Origin: Planctomycetota bacterium
GTDB lineage: Bacteria; Planctomycetota; Planctomycetia; Pirellulales; UBA1268
Assembly (NCBI GenBank): GCA_003669585.1
Contig: QWOQ01000006.1
Location: 124,001 to 188,000 of the forward strand
Direction: 5' to 3'
Length of the DNA stretch: 64,000 nucleotides
The position numbers were made by a program, and so were the translations under genes. Of this stretch, positions 18,609 through 27,336 are shown in pieces. The notes under the pieces were generated by a model that was not told where the DNA came from, did not search any database, and was given only the letters and a program-made list of their open reading frames with translations. How positions within the stretch are numbered: the first letter of the stretch is position 1; every line of letters begins with the position of its first letter.

Positions 18609-19481
18609 TTGAGCGATGGACGGTTTTATTATTTCTGGGTGATGCAGCAGATGGGCCTGAGGAACAATGGATTGATAAAAAAGGAACAGATTCGAGTGAA
18701 GGGAAAATTCGCGATGGGGACAATGGCCCTTCTGGCCACGGCCCTTATTCGTCGCTGGATGGGAACTCTTCACTATAGATGTCACTACGAAGACCCAACG
18801 GTAGATCCTGTGCATGCAAACTATCGCGGCGCAAAGATATTTATATTCTGGCACGAAAACATTCTTTTCCCGCTTCATATTCGTGGCAGATCCTGCACCT
18901 CGATGCTGCTGTCACGTCACTGGGATGCGGATATTCTCGATCGCGTTGCTGGAATGATGGGATTTGGAACAGTCCGAGGCAGTTCATTCAATGGCGGTAC
19001 AGTGGCACTTCGTGAATTGACGTTGCATGCGAAGCACTCCAATTTGGCCATTACACCGGATGGCCCGCGTGGTCCTCGTCGTCAGCTTGCACCCGGATGC
19101 ATCTATCTTGCTGGAACGCTCGGCATTCCAATCGTGGCGATGGGATGTGGCTACGATCGACCGTGGCGAATGAAAACGTGGGATCAGTTCGCGATTCCAA
19201 GGCCTGGTTCACGGGCGCGAGCAATCGTGAGTCGTGCAATTGCGATTCCTCCTAATTTGGATCGAAAAGGAGTGGAGTGGCATCGTCAGGGGCTGGAACG
19301 ATTGCTTTCGAAGCTTTCCGAAGACGCCGAGGCATGGGCGCGATCAGGGGCCCATGTGGTAGGCGAACAACCTCTTCGACGAGAGCCCTCTCGCGATGCC
19401 TCTCGCAATATTCTTCTTGAACCTCGAAAAGCAGTCGAACTTGACGATGAACTCAGTCGACTCCAATGCAACGCTGCATAA
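18609..19481 (+). CDS. DUF374-type lysophospholipid acyltransferase-like protein
   Basis: Related to LpxL/LPLAT acyltransferases that add acyl chains to lipid A or other lipids at the inner membrane. Visible family blocks: IFIFWHENILFPL (the F-W-H-E catalytic-type motif), SRHWDADILDRVA, TVRGSSFNGG and LAITPDGPRGPRRQL. These match the DUF374 branch well. There is a hydrophobic segment near residues 37-50. The start is uncertain: TTG 18609 opens the frame next to the inverted repeat; GTG 18639, ATG 18642, ATG 18654 or a later ATG (18714, with AAGGGAAAA upstream) are alternatives. The C-terminal 40 residues are a charged Arg/Glu-rich tail. It is convergent with the PDZ gene, 5 bases apart. Confidence 0.82.
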   Translation: MSDGRFYYFWVMQQMGLRNNGLIKKEQIRVKGKFAMGTMALLATALIRRWMGTLHYRCHYEDPTVDPVHANYRGAKIFIFWHENILFPLHIRGRSCTSMLLSRHWDADILDRVAGMMGFGTVRGSSFNGGTVALRELTLHAKHSNLAITPDGPRGPRRQLAPGCIYLAGTLGIPIVAMGCGYDRPWRMKTWDQFAIPRPGSRARAIVSRAIAIPPNLDRKGVEWHRQGLERLLSKLSEDAEAWARSGAHVVGEQPLRREPSRDASRNILLEPRKAVELDDELSRLQCNAA

Positions 19482-19486
19482 GACTA

Positions 19487-21160
19487 TTATCGCCCGCCGA
19501 TGGTCACTCCGAGCGTTTGTTCGAGGGATTCAACAGCTGCTCGAAGTCGTCGGACCTCTTGAAGAAGTTCTTCATAGGAGGCAGGAGGTGGATTCACTCC
19601 AGAGATTTGTCGCTCTGTCTGCTGCACTTCGGGAGCCAGTTCAGGGGAATTGAAGCGAGGAAGCTGGGTTATTTTTGGAACACCCACAGGCGACGAATTT
19701 TCAAAAATCGCAGTTTCGAATAGTTTTTCAATCGGTTCAAGTATGACATTCGTTCGATGATTTGATCCTCCTGGAAGAACGTATTCTAGAACTACCGGCA
19801 CGCCGATGGGACCCGACGTAACAACACGAGTTAATTGCTGAGGAGAATGAATCGGTTGTTCACCGACCGCGATGATCACCGAGCCTGGCGGAACCCCAGC
19901 TTTTGAAGCAGGCATGTTGTGTATAACTCCAACCACAAATGCCCCGGCTGCCTTGTCCAGACCAAATCGATTTTGAGTGCTTTGATCAACTGGCAAGGTC
20001 CGTACTCCCAGTGCAATCCTTCCGGGACGAGCGGGCACCGCAGATTCATCTTCGCGCATTGAATGAGTCAAGGAATCAGATTCCTGAACCGGCGTAGGGA
20101 GAGAATCGACCGCCGATCGTTGGGCGGGAGAAAATGTATTTGCTTTGGCGACGGTGACTGGATCGAGAATTCTCGGTGGAGCCGACTTCGTTGAAAGAGT
20201 TGATCGTATTGGGCGTTCGGCAGCCAGAAGACGGATCTCCCGAACATTTCCATTACGTTCAATGGAAAGGGAAACCTCTTTGCCGGGAGTGAGCCCTGCC
20301 AACGCTGCTGCAAGTTCATCGGCAACTTTGAGAGGCGTTCCGTTGATTGCCAAGAGCGTATCACTTGCGAGCAGATCGGACCCCGCAGCAGGGCTTCCAA
20401 GAACAGTTTCTACAACGGTGAGCCTTCCGGTCACAATTCGTTCATCAACGACCAGCCCAAGCCATCCACTGCCTGGAGTTGCATTGACAAGAGGCTTATC
20501 CAGAGGCGCCAGAGTGGATGAGTTTTTGATATCAGGCTTGAATTCTGGGGCAATAAGAGAATCAGAGTCTTCGGCCGAGAGCGTCGGCTCAGCAGGATAC
20601 GGAGACTCTTCCAAGTCGGAAACCTGTTCTTGTGGAGCGTCTAGAGGATTCACAGGAACTGTTTGACTCGATGTCAGTACAGAGACCGTTGGTTCCTCGC
20701 GGGAAACGTCTGGTGAGAGCGTCGCAGAAGCAGAGGGCGGCGTCTGTTTCTGAATCGCATCGGCAGCGACCTTTTCAGAAGAACGAGGAAATCGATTCTG
20801 CAGCGATTGCTCACCCGATTCAACAGTTGGAGCGGACAGGAGGGGTACCGAACCAGTTTTTGAATCGGTGGCTGGCCGGGAAAATCGAGAAGTCTTTTTT
20901 TCCGGCACGGTCCCATTTTGAATAGGCAGTGGAGGAGATTCGGAAACCGCGGCAGGCAAAACCTGTTTTTCTGGATCCGCCGCTCCAATACATTCGGGAG
21001 CAACAACATTCCAAAAAAGCGAGAACGCAAAACTATGAATTGTCAAAATTAGGATTCGTGTGACAGCGCAAGAACCAGAGGCCGTTCTTGTCAAAAAATT
21101 GAATTGACGCGAATTTGAAGCCGATTCGAAAGCGTCTTGAATCGAGTGGACATGTTCCAT
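19487..21160 (-). CDS. Secreted or membrane-anchored protein with two PDZ domains
   Basis: 557 residues. A hydrophobic signal/anchor lies at about residues 33-62. It is followed by 160 residues of low-complexity Ser/Pro/Glu-rich sequence. The first PDZ domain is at about 225-310 (GWLGLVVDERIV, then GSPAAGSDLLASDTLLAING). The second is at about 375-460 (LGVRTLPV, then NMPASKAGVPPGSVIIAVG). The C-terminal 35 residues form a short coiled coil (YEELLQEVRRLRAAVESLEQ). No protease domain is present, so a peptide-binding or scaffolding role is inferred. The ATG at 21160 has GGAG about 10 bases upstream. Divergent from dnaA. Confidence 0.75.
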   Translation of the reverse strand: MEHVHSIQDAFESASNSRQFNFLTRTASGSCAVTRILILTIHSFAFSLFWNVVAPECIGAADPEKQVLPAAVSESPPLPIQNGTVPEKKTSRFSRPATDSKTGSVPLLSAPTVESGEQSLQNRFPRSSEKVAADAIQKQTPPSASATLSPDVSREEPTVSVLTSSQTVPVNPLDAPQEQVSDLEESPYPAEPTLSAEDSDSLIAPEFKPDIKNSSTLAPLDKPLVNATPGSGWLGLVVDERIVTGRLTVVETVLGSPAAGSDLLASDTLLAINGTPLKVADELAAALAGLTPGKEVSLSIERNGNVREIRLLAAERPIRSTLSTKSAPPRILDPVTVAKANTFSPAQRSAVDSLPTPVQESDSLTHSMREDESAVPARPGRIALGVRTLPVDQSTQNRFGLDKAAGAFVVGVIHNMPASKAGVPPGSVIIAVGEQPIHSPQQLTRVVTSGPIGVPVVLEYVLPGGSNHRTNVILEPIEKLFETAIFENSSPVGVPKITQLPRFNSPELAPEVQQTERQISGVNPPPASYEELLQEVRRLRAAVESLEQTLGVTIGGR

Positions 21161-21435
21161 GGTGAACGTTCTCCGAAAGCGGTGAGAAAATCGCTTTCAG
21201 AAAGCAGATTTTTTCGATTTCATTCAGATCGGTGGAATCGCAAGAGCGATTCATCGAGACTCGTCCGAGGCCACAGTATAGGCAAAGTCTCAGATTTCCC
21301 GCAGCATTTTCTTGAACTTGGCCTTCAGACAGCTTTTCCACCGAATTCGAACCGGGAGTTTTGTCTTTTTTAAAACTTTTATCCGGGCACAAGATGCAGA
21401 AATGAGGTCAACAAAAATTTTGTCCAAGACAATTT

Positions 21436-21453
21436 GTCGTCGCTGTCGACGAC
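21436..21453. repeat. Inverted repeat GTCGTCG-ctgt-CGACGAC
   Basis: A perfect 7-bp stem with a 4-base loop in the dnaA upstream region, about 275 bases before the dnaA start. There is no adjacent T-run. Confidence 0.5.
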
Positions 21454-21614
21454 TTGTTTGACAGCACTGCATGCACTCATACAATCGCCCCACCCGACGA
21501 GAGTGCGTGGCAAATAATCTGAGAAATTACCCCAGCTTTTTTGTCTGTAAAAGTGCTTTCTGTGAACCGCGAGTCTGTTGTGGAGTGAGAGTGTGAAGGG
21601 GAGAGGAATCGGGT

Positions 21615-21648
21615 TGCGTTTCGAAACGCATGTACGGTTGACCGTGCA
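21615..21648. repeat. Two adjacent palindromes before dnaA
   Basis: TGCGTTTCGAAACGCA (21615-21630) is a perfect 16-base palindrome. It is followed without a gap by TGTACGGT-tg-ACCGTGCA (21631-21648), which is symmetric except for one base pair. The pair lies 78-112 bases upstream of the dnaA start codon. The arrangement resembles tandem operators for a dimeric regulator. Confidence 0.6.
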
Positions 21649-21726
21649 AAAGGGATCGATAAAGCGTCAGTCATGTTGTCGTGTTGAACAGTGCATAGAG
21701 ATTGCGAAGCCAGGGAAGGCCGATCG

Positions 21727-23391
21727 ATGGAAATAACAGTTACGCAAGCCGATCAACGAGCACCGGATCAACTGCAGCCATCGTTTTGCGATCTTTTTTC
21801 CAGTCGGATTGGTGCCGATCGGTTTAATCTCTGGTTTGCGGGCGAAACTGTTTTAATTCTGCAGGCTGACAGAGTTGTCGTCGAGACTTTTTCTTCGTTT
21901 GCGCAAGATGCTCTGCGAAGAATGTTTTTCCGAGAACTAGAGGAGACCGTTCGGCAGGTGCTGGGAAGTTCTGCAACAGTCGTTTTTCAAGTTGCATCAG
22001 ATCCCGCCACAGCAGGTGTTTCGAATCTGCAGCAGATGTCGAAAGTTGGAGCGAGTCCATCGGGAGTGGCTTCAGCCGCCAGAGCGGCTGTAGTTCGGCG
22101 AGTGACTCTTTCGCAAGGGGGAAATACTTCATGCGAAATTTCCCAGCCGGATTGGAAAAGTCGTTTACCATCTGGAAGAACGGCACAAGAGAATGAAGAC
22201 TCTCTCAGTCATGCTTCAGAATTAATGTCAACAGAACTTTGTAAGCCCCTTGGAAAGAAGTCAATCGGGCGTTCTCTCAGCGTTGCTGAGCAAACGCACA
22301 GGCGAGAAAGTTCAACTCGAGAAAATGGGGCTGCACGATCGACCAGACGTAGTTTCAGTCTGAACGATTTTGTCAGTGGCTTGAGCAATCGATTAGCAAT
22401 AGCAGCCGTCGAACAGGGAGCACGAAAGCCCGGCGATGTATCACCATTGGTGATCCATGGCCCAACGGGTGTTGGTAAAACGCACCTTCTGGAAGGTTTT
22501 TGTTCGCGCGCACGCGAATTAAATCCGCGAATCAATGCGCAGTTTTTTTCGGCAGAACAATTTACGACCAATTTCCTTTCAGCGCTTCATGGCAGTGGAC
22601 TTCCAGCGTTCCGACGAACTTGTCGAAACGCTGATATTCTGGTGATTGATGATCTGCAGTTCTTTGGAGGCAGTCGCAAGCAGGCCACCGTGATGGAGTT
22701 GCAGCACACCGTAGATGCTCTTCTGAGACAGGGACGCCAGGTCGTATGTTCATGTGATCGAGATCCGGATTCAATTGAAGGGATTGGGCCCGAACTTCTG
22801 GCGAGACTTCATGGCGGTATGCACGTGCGTCTGTCCCCTCCTGATTTCGAGGTCCGATGTGGCATTGTGAGGGGGCTTGCCGAACGGCGAGGCCTTTCCG
22901 TTTCGGATGACGTGGTTCAGTTTGTGGCAACGCACATGACTCGCCACGCGCGTGAACTTTCTGGGGCAATCAATCGGCTTGAAGCAGCGAGCCTGATGCT
23001 GGGAGTTTCAATTACCCTTTCGCTTGCCGAGGAATCACTGGCTGATTTAATGCGATCGAGTGGACGCAGCGTTCGTCTTACGGATATTGAAAAAGCAGTC
23101 TGCTCAGCATTTGGCCTCGAAAGTGGATGTTTACAGTCATCCAAGCGCGGTCGTACGGTCAACCAACCACGAATGCTTGCAATGTTTCTTGCGCGGAAGC
23201 ACACGCCTGCGGCTCTGGTCGAAATAGGAAGCTACTTTGGTCGACGCAGCCACTCCACAGTGATTTCTGCTCATAAATCGGTCGCACAATGGGTAAGTAA
23301 ACGAGTTCCCGTTCAGTTAGCAGGAACTCTCTGGGATGCCGAAGAAGCTATTCGACGTGTTGAGGATCTTCTGAGGTCTCGAGCGGGCTAA
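21727..23391 (+). CDS. dnaA: Chromosomal replication initiator protein DnaA
   Basis: AAA+ ATPase that opens the replication origin. All domains are present in 554 residues: domain I (about 10-85), a long Ser/Arg-rich linker (about 90-215), domain III with Walker A GPTGVGKTHLLEG (about 244-256) and Walker B ILVIDDLQFFGG (about 304-315), sensor-2 ARELSGAINRL, and the DNA-binding domain IV. The recognition motif, usually G-G-R-D-H-T-T-V, reads G-R-R-S-H-S-T-V (about 504-511), so Asp is replaced by Ser. ATG 21727 is chosen over 21691 because GGAAGG lies 8 bases before it. dnaN and recF are not adjacent. Convergent with the DUF6263-like gene. Confidence 0.95.
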   Translation: MEITVTQADQRAPDQLQPSFCDLFSSRIGADRFNLWFAGETVLILQADRVVVETFSSFAQDALRRMFFRELEETVRQVLGSSATVVFQVASDPATAGVSNLQQMSKVGASPSGVASAARAAVVRRVTLSQGGNTSCEISQPDWKSRLPSGRTAQENEDSLSHASELMSTELCKPLGKKSIGRSLSVAEQTHRRESSTRENGAARSTRRSFSLNDFVSGLSNRLAIAAVEQGARKPGDVSPLVIHGPTGVGKTHLLEGFCSRARELNPRINAQFFSAEQFTTNFLSALHGSGLPAFRRTCRNADILVIDDLQFFGGSRKQATVMELQHTVDALLRQGRQVVCSCDRDPDSIEGIGPELLARLHGGMHVRLSPPDFEVRCGIVRGLAERRGLSVSDDVVQFVATHMTRHARELSGAINRLEAASLMLGVSITLSLAEESLADLMRSSGRSVRLTDIEKAVCSAFGLESGCLQSSKRGRTVNQPRMLAMFLARKHTPAALVEIGSYFGRRSHSTVISAHKSVAQWVSKRVPVQLAGTLWDAEEAIRRVEDLLRSRAG

Positions 23392-23400
23392 CCGTTTGCG

Positions 23401-24324
23401 TCATGGCTTTTGAGGTTTGACTGCAGTTCGAGTCGGCTCGTTTAATTGTTCTTCGAGCCGCGCCTTATATCGCAGGCTTGACTGGGGGCCGTTGAAGCCC
23501 ACCACCCTGCGATCCATCTGCGTGCTTCTGTGAAGTACACAGCCTCGCTGAATGTCGAACAGAATTGTGCCATCCCAGATTCGTTCAATCAGACGCGCTT
23601 CGATTCTGGGATCATCCATCGGTGTAAGCACGGTGGTGTCAACGCGAATCGTGGCAACGCCATCGTTCATGTTCTCAAGTTCGTATCGCAGACGAGTGCG
23701 AACGACCTTTCGTGGTCCATTCTCAACTTCAACCAGAACCTCCTGTGGAACATTCCACACATGTCCGATGGGAACTGGTTCCTCCGGGAGAGGCACGACC
23801 ATCAGGTCGCCGGTGTTGGATGGTTGAGAAGGTACCAATTGCTGTCGATCAAGAATTCTTCCATGAGGATCGATTACAAGTTTAGAAAGCGGCACACCAA
23901 GGCTAGCAACAACCGCTTCGTATCCAGGAGGGGGCTGTTTTCCATCATGGCTGCTCCATCGAACTTCTGCGCGATCAGTCGAATGCGAAGTCATTGTGAC
24001 GTTTTCTACAGAATGCAGGACGGTTGCGTTGCCGGCGGAATCGACGTCGGTGACAGTCCATATTTTTGTGGAATCGGTCGCGGTTTCTAGTAGCTGTGCG
24101 CTGCCGGCAATCGTCGTGTCTGTCATGGCTCGATGCTCTACTCGCATCGAGATTTTCTGACCGATTCGAAAGTGATACTGAAGATGGACGGATGACGCTT
24201 CAGGATCTCCTGCGATCGCAGAAGTCAACGCAATGAAAAGGCTAAAAGGAAAAATATTTCGCCAAATATGATTCTGTGAGAGAGACTCTACGGAATATCT
24301 CGTGTTGGCAATGAAGTTGTGCAT
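23401..24324 (-). CDS. Secreted DUF6263-like protein
   Basis: 307 residues with a signal peptide (about 1-37, ending near TSAIAGDPE). The mature part is beta-rich: LQYHFRIGQKISMRVEHRAM, repeated T-x-x-D-x-D strands, and a C-terminal block with IWDGTILFDIQRGCVLHRS. This arrangement resembles the DUF6263-type exported proteins of unknown function that are common in planctomycetes. ATG 24324 is fixed by AAAGGAG eight bases upstream; the frame is open 13 codons further. Function not assigned. Confidence 0.72.
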   Translation of the reverse strand: MHNFIANTRYSVESLSQNHIWRNIFPFSLFIALTSAIAGDPEASSVHLQYHFRIGQKISMRVEHRAMTDTTIAGSAQLLETATDSTKIWTVTDVDSAGNATVLHSVENVTMTSHSTDRAEVRWSSHDGKQPPPGYEAVVASLGVPLSKLVIDPHGRILDRQQLVPSQPSNTGDLMVVPLPEEPVPIGHVWNVPQEVLVEVENGPRKVVRTRLRYELENMNDGVATIRVDTTVLTPMDDPRIEARLIERIWDGTILFDIQRGCVLHRSTQMDRRVVGFNGPQSSLRYKARLEEQLNEPTRTAVKPQKP

Positions 24325-24332
24325 GAGGCCGA

Positions 24333-24339
24333 CTCCTTT
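24333..24339 (-). promoter_or_regulatory. Ribosome-binding site deciding the start at 24324
   Basis: AAAGGAG on the minus strand with an 8-base spacer to ATG 24324. It rules against the longer frame that begins at 24363. Confidence 0.75.
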
Positions 24340-24397
24340 CGGCGTAAAAAATTTTAACTTCACTCACAAATGAGCAGAGTCAACGGGAAATAAATCC

Positions 24398-25291
24398 TTA
24401 ACCGGATGAAGTTCGCATGTCGCCACCCCATCCGAGCTTTTCTCGAAGAGTCCGATAATACCCGTGAGAACACGTTTCAACCAAGATGAACTTAGGGATT
24501 GCTTTTCGCACACAAACGCGATCGCCGGGGGTCAGCGACGCTAGCACGACGCCATCAACCACGCAGGTGGAACCCGGATTTGGCCGCGGTACGAGCAGTT
24601 CATATTCCCGCGATGAGGAATCGATCACCGGACGATTCGTCAAGGTATGCGGATTCAGCGGAGTGAAAATAAAAGCATCGAGGTCTTTTCGAACGATTGG
24701 TCCTCCAGCCGAGAGGTTGTAAGCGGTTGAGCCGATTGGCGTGCTGACGATCAGCCCATCTCCGCGATACGTAGTAGCGCGCTCGCCATCGACATGCAGC
24801 ACGATATCAATCATCGAAAAAGGAGGCCCTGCCACAATTGTTGTCTCGTTCAAACCGAGTGACTCTTTTATGCATTTTCCATCACGAATGATTCGGCATT
24901 CAAACAGGAGGTGTTCAACAAGTTGGAACTGACCTTGGGCAAGATTTTCAAGAGCCACTGGCACTTCACGAGGAGGAAACGCGGCGAGGAATCCGAGCGT
25001 GCCCATGTTCACGCCTAAAACAGGAGCTTGCGTATACGCCATGCGGCGTGCGGTGCGCAGAATGGAGCCGTCTCCGCCAAGAACAATGACAAGATCAATC
25101 GATGACCAGTCGTCATCGGTCTCGGCTGAAGATTGGCCGCTGACACGATTCACGGCGCAATAGTTTTGCATTTCGAGAAGCCGACAAAGCTGAATCGATT
25201 CTTGAACAACCCGCGGAATATCCTTTGAGCCGACGACGGAAACTCGCATGTCGAGGGGCGATGGAGAGTGTGAGACGAGACGGGAACTCAT
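24398..25291 (-). CDS. nadK: NAD kinase
   Basis: Phosphorylates NAD to NADP. The G-G-D-G active-site motif sits in VIVLGGDGSILRTARRM. It is followed by GVNMGTLGFLAAFPP, the LNETTIV (N-E) motif and the glycine-rich GLIVSTPIGSTAYNLSAGGP block. These are all family hallmarks. Starts at 25321, 25291 and 25249 are in frame. 25249 gives the classical M-R-V-S-V-V-G N-terminus, and 25291 has a GGTG six bases upstream; the sequence alone does not decide. It is the last gene of xseA-xseB-ispA-dxs-nadK, about 65 bases after dxs, so NADP supply is genetically linked to the NADPH-using MEP pathway. Confidence 0.93.
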   Translation of the reverse strand: MSSRLVSHSPSPLDMRVSVVGSKDIPRVVQESIQLCRLLEMQNYCAVNRVSGQSSAETDDDWSSIDLVIVLGGDGSILRTARRMAYTQAPVLGVNMGTLGFLAAFPPREVPVALENLAQGQFQLVEHLLFECRIIRDGKCIKESLGLNETTIVAGPPFSMIDIVLHVDGERATTYRGDGLIVSTPIGSTAYNLSAGGPIVRKDLDAFIFTPLNPHTLTNRPVIDSSSREYELLVPRPNPGSTCVVDGVVLASLTPGDRVCVRKAIPKFILVETCSHGYYRTLREKLGWGGDMRTSSG

Positions 25292-25355
25292 TGTGGCACC
25301 ATTGAGACAGATTATTTTCAAGCAGAGTCTTATTCAACTCTACACAACAGTCCAA

Positions 25356-27263
25356 TCAAATTCCCTCAACGGCGATGACAGAGGAGAGCCCTGCAAGACT
25401 GCGGCAACGAGCGGCAATACCGGTTGAATCGAGTCCAAGATCCGCCAGTAGTTCCGAACGTTCTGCGTGTTCAATAAAACGATCCGGAATGCCAAGCCTC
25501 ACAACTCGGGATGCGTGAACACCAGCATCGGAAATCGCCTCCAGCAGAGCGCTGCCAAATCCCGTGGCCAATGCATGCTCTTCAACGGTGATCACCCACG
25601 GTGCTCGTTCCACGGCTGCTGGCAGAAGCACGCAGTCGAGTGGCTTTACAAATCGAGCGTTTATCAGACCGATGGCGAGTCCCTCTTTGGCCAGCAGATC
25701 GACGGCAGAAAGTGCATGACTGCTCAGCGTCCCGCAGGCCACAATCAATCCATCGTCTCCCTGACGAAGGATTTCGCTGCGACCAAGCGCAATTGGTTCG
25801 CGAGAGCCAGAGTGTCGTTCAACCGTGGCTTTGGGATAGCGAATCGCAACCGGACCATTCTGACCAAGCGCCCACTGGAGCATTGCAACGAGATCGTATT
25901 CATCCCCAGGAGCCAAAATGCAAAGATTTGGAAAAAGTCTCAGGTAACCAATGTCGAAGACCCCGTGATGCGTGGGACCATCTGGCCCTGTAAGACCCGC
26001 TCTGTCGAGCATGAAAATGACAGGTAGATTTTGCAGGCAGACCTCTTGAAAAATCTGATCGTAGGACCGCTGTAAAAACGTGCTGTAGATGTCGACGATC
26101 GGCCGTCCCCCCACCTTTGCTTGACCTGCAGCAAAGGCGACGGCATGGGATTCACAGATTCCAACATCAAAAAATCGGGTTGGAAAAGCTTCTCGCACTG
26201 CTTCGAGCTTGTTGCCCTGACACATGGCTGCCGTAATCACCGTGACACGATGATCGCGATGCATAGCCTGGGCAATCGATTCAGAGGCTACATCGGTGTA
26301 TGCCCGTGAAGAGGATTTCTTGACCGAGACAATACAATCATCGTCATCGCATTCAAAGGGAGCCGGCGTGTGAAAAAAAACAGGGTCGTCAACAGCGGGT
26401 TTGAATCCGTGCCCTTTTTCAGTTAGCACATGAAGCAGCACAGGCCCGTCGAGATCCTTGACCAGTTCGAGATAACGAATCAGGTTTGGAAGTGAATGCC
26501 CGTCGACGGGTCCAAAATAGCGTACGCCCATGGCCTCGAAGAGCATTCCACCGTGAAGCGTTGCCTTCAGTGAATCTTTTACCTGATGAAGCGCTCGCTC
26601 AACTGTTTCTCCAACAACAGGAACACGATTCAACAGTTCTCCGACCTCCTGCTTGAAACCGCGGTACCAAGGATTCGTACGAATACAATCGAGGTACTCA
26701 GCCAAAGCACCAACCCGCGGACAGATCGACATCTTGTTGTCGTTTAAGATGACAAGCAGTTTCTTTTTCAGAAAGCCGGCGTTGTTGAGCGCCTCAAAAA
26801 CAATGCCTGATGGAAGAGCCCCATCGCCAATAACGGCAACGCTTCGCCTATCCAATCGTCCGGCAAGGTCGTCACCGCTGGCGAGGCCGAGTGCCGTCGA
26901 AACGCTCGACCCAGCATGCCCGGTCATGAACAAATCATAAGGGCTCTCATCGGGATTGGGGTAGCCCATGAGTCCTCCCTTGGTGCGAATCGAACCAAAA
27001 CGAGGAAAGCGTCCCGTGACGAGTTTGTGAGGATAAATTTGGTGGCCGGTGTCCCAGATCAGTCGATCGCGACTAAAATCAAAAACGCGATGAATTGCCA
27101 AACAGAGTTCAACGACTCCAAGATTGGAGGCAAAATGAGCTGTTCGTGATGCAGCAACTTCACAAAGGGCTCTGCGCATTTCGCCTGCAAGTTGATCGAG
27201 TTGCTCAAGAGACAAGTTCTTGAGATCGTGGGGAGATGAAATAGACGGCAGAATATGTTTCAT
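25356..27263 (-). CDS. dxs: 1-deoxy-D-xylulose-5-phosphate synthase
   Basis: First enzyme of the MEP isoprenoid pathway: a thiamine-diphosphate condensation of pyruvate and glyceraldehyde 3-phosphate. 635 residues, normal length. Visible blocks: WDTGHQIYPHKLVTGR, MTGHAGSSVSTALGLA, the TPP motif VIGDGALPSGIVFEALNNAG to LLVILNDNKMSI, GPVDGHSL, FFDVGICESHAVAFAAGQA (acidic catalytic residue) and MLDRAGLTGPDGPTHHG. AAGGA lies 7 bases upstream of ATG 27263. In the operon after ispA. Confidence 0.97.
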   Translation of the reverse strand: MKHILPSISSPHDLKNLSLEQLDQLAGEMRRALCEVAASRTAHFASNLGVVELCLAIHRVFDFSRDRLIWDTGHQIYPHKLVTGRFPRFGSIRTKGGLMGYPNPDESPYDLFMTGHAGSSVSTALGLASGDDLAGRLDRRSVAVIGDGALPSGIVFEALNNAGFLKKKLLVILNDNKMSICPRVGALAEYLDCIRTNPWYRGFKQEVGELLNRVPVVGETVERALHQVKDSLKATLHGGMLFEAMGVRYFGPVDGHSLPNLIRYLELVKDLDGPVLLHVLTEKGHGFKPAVDDPVFFHTPAPFECDDDDCIVSVKKSSSRAYTDVASESIAQAMHRDHRVTVITAAMCQGNKLEAVREAFPTRFFDVGICESHAVAFAAGQAKVGGRPIVDIYSTFLQRSYDQIFQEVCLQNLPVIFMLDRAGLTGPDGPTHHGVFDIGYLRLFPNLCILAPGDEYDLVAMLQWALGQNGPVAIRYPKATVERHSGSREPIALGRSEILRQGDDGLIVACGTLSSHALSAVDLLAKEGLAIGLINARFVKPLDCVLLPAAVERAPWVITVEEHALATGFGSALLEAISDAGVHASRVVRLGIPDRFIEHAERSELLADLGLDSTGIAARCRSLAGLSSVIAVEGI

Positions 27264-27336
27264 CGTTCATCCTTCAACGCGAACTGCTCTTCGAGCACGA
27301 ACAGGGATTTGGAGACGTTGGAATAGATCGCCGAGA

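Larger units (their letters stand above)
21161..21726. promoter_or_regulatory. dnaA upstream region, rich in palindromes; possible control or origin elements
   Basis: About 570 bases between the divergent PDZ gene and dnaA, with no gene I can support. It holds a GTCGTCG-ctgt-CGACGAC hairpin (21436-21453) and two directly adjacent palindromes (21615-21648). The best DnaA-box-like word is TTTTCCACC at 21334-21342 (7 of 9 against TTATCCACA); other matches are weaker. There is no cluster of good DnaA boxes, so an origin is not demonstrated. Autoregulation of dnaA is the more modest reading. Confidence 0.4.

Noticed and set aside
18588..18620. A separate short gene starting at the ATGs within the inverted repeat
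   Set aside because: Both ATGs (18601, 18604) are out of frame with the acyltransferase; the one at 18604 stops after two codons (TGA).
21161..21726. Replication origin beside dnaA
   Set aside because: Only one 7-of-9 DnaA-box-like word was found and no AT-rich repeat array; palindromes alone do not make an origin, so I report only candidate control elements.
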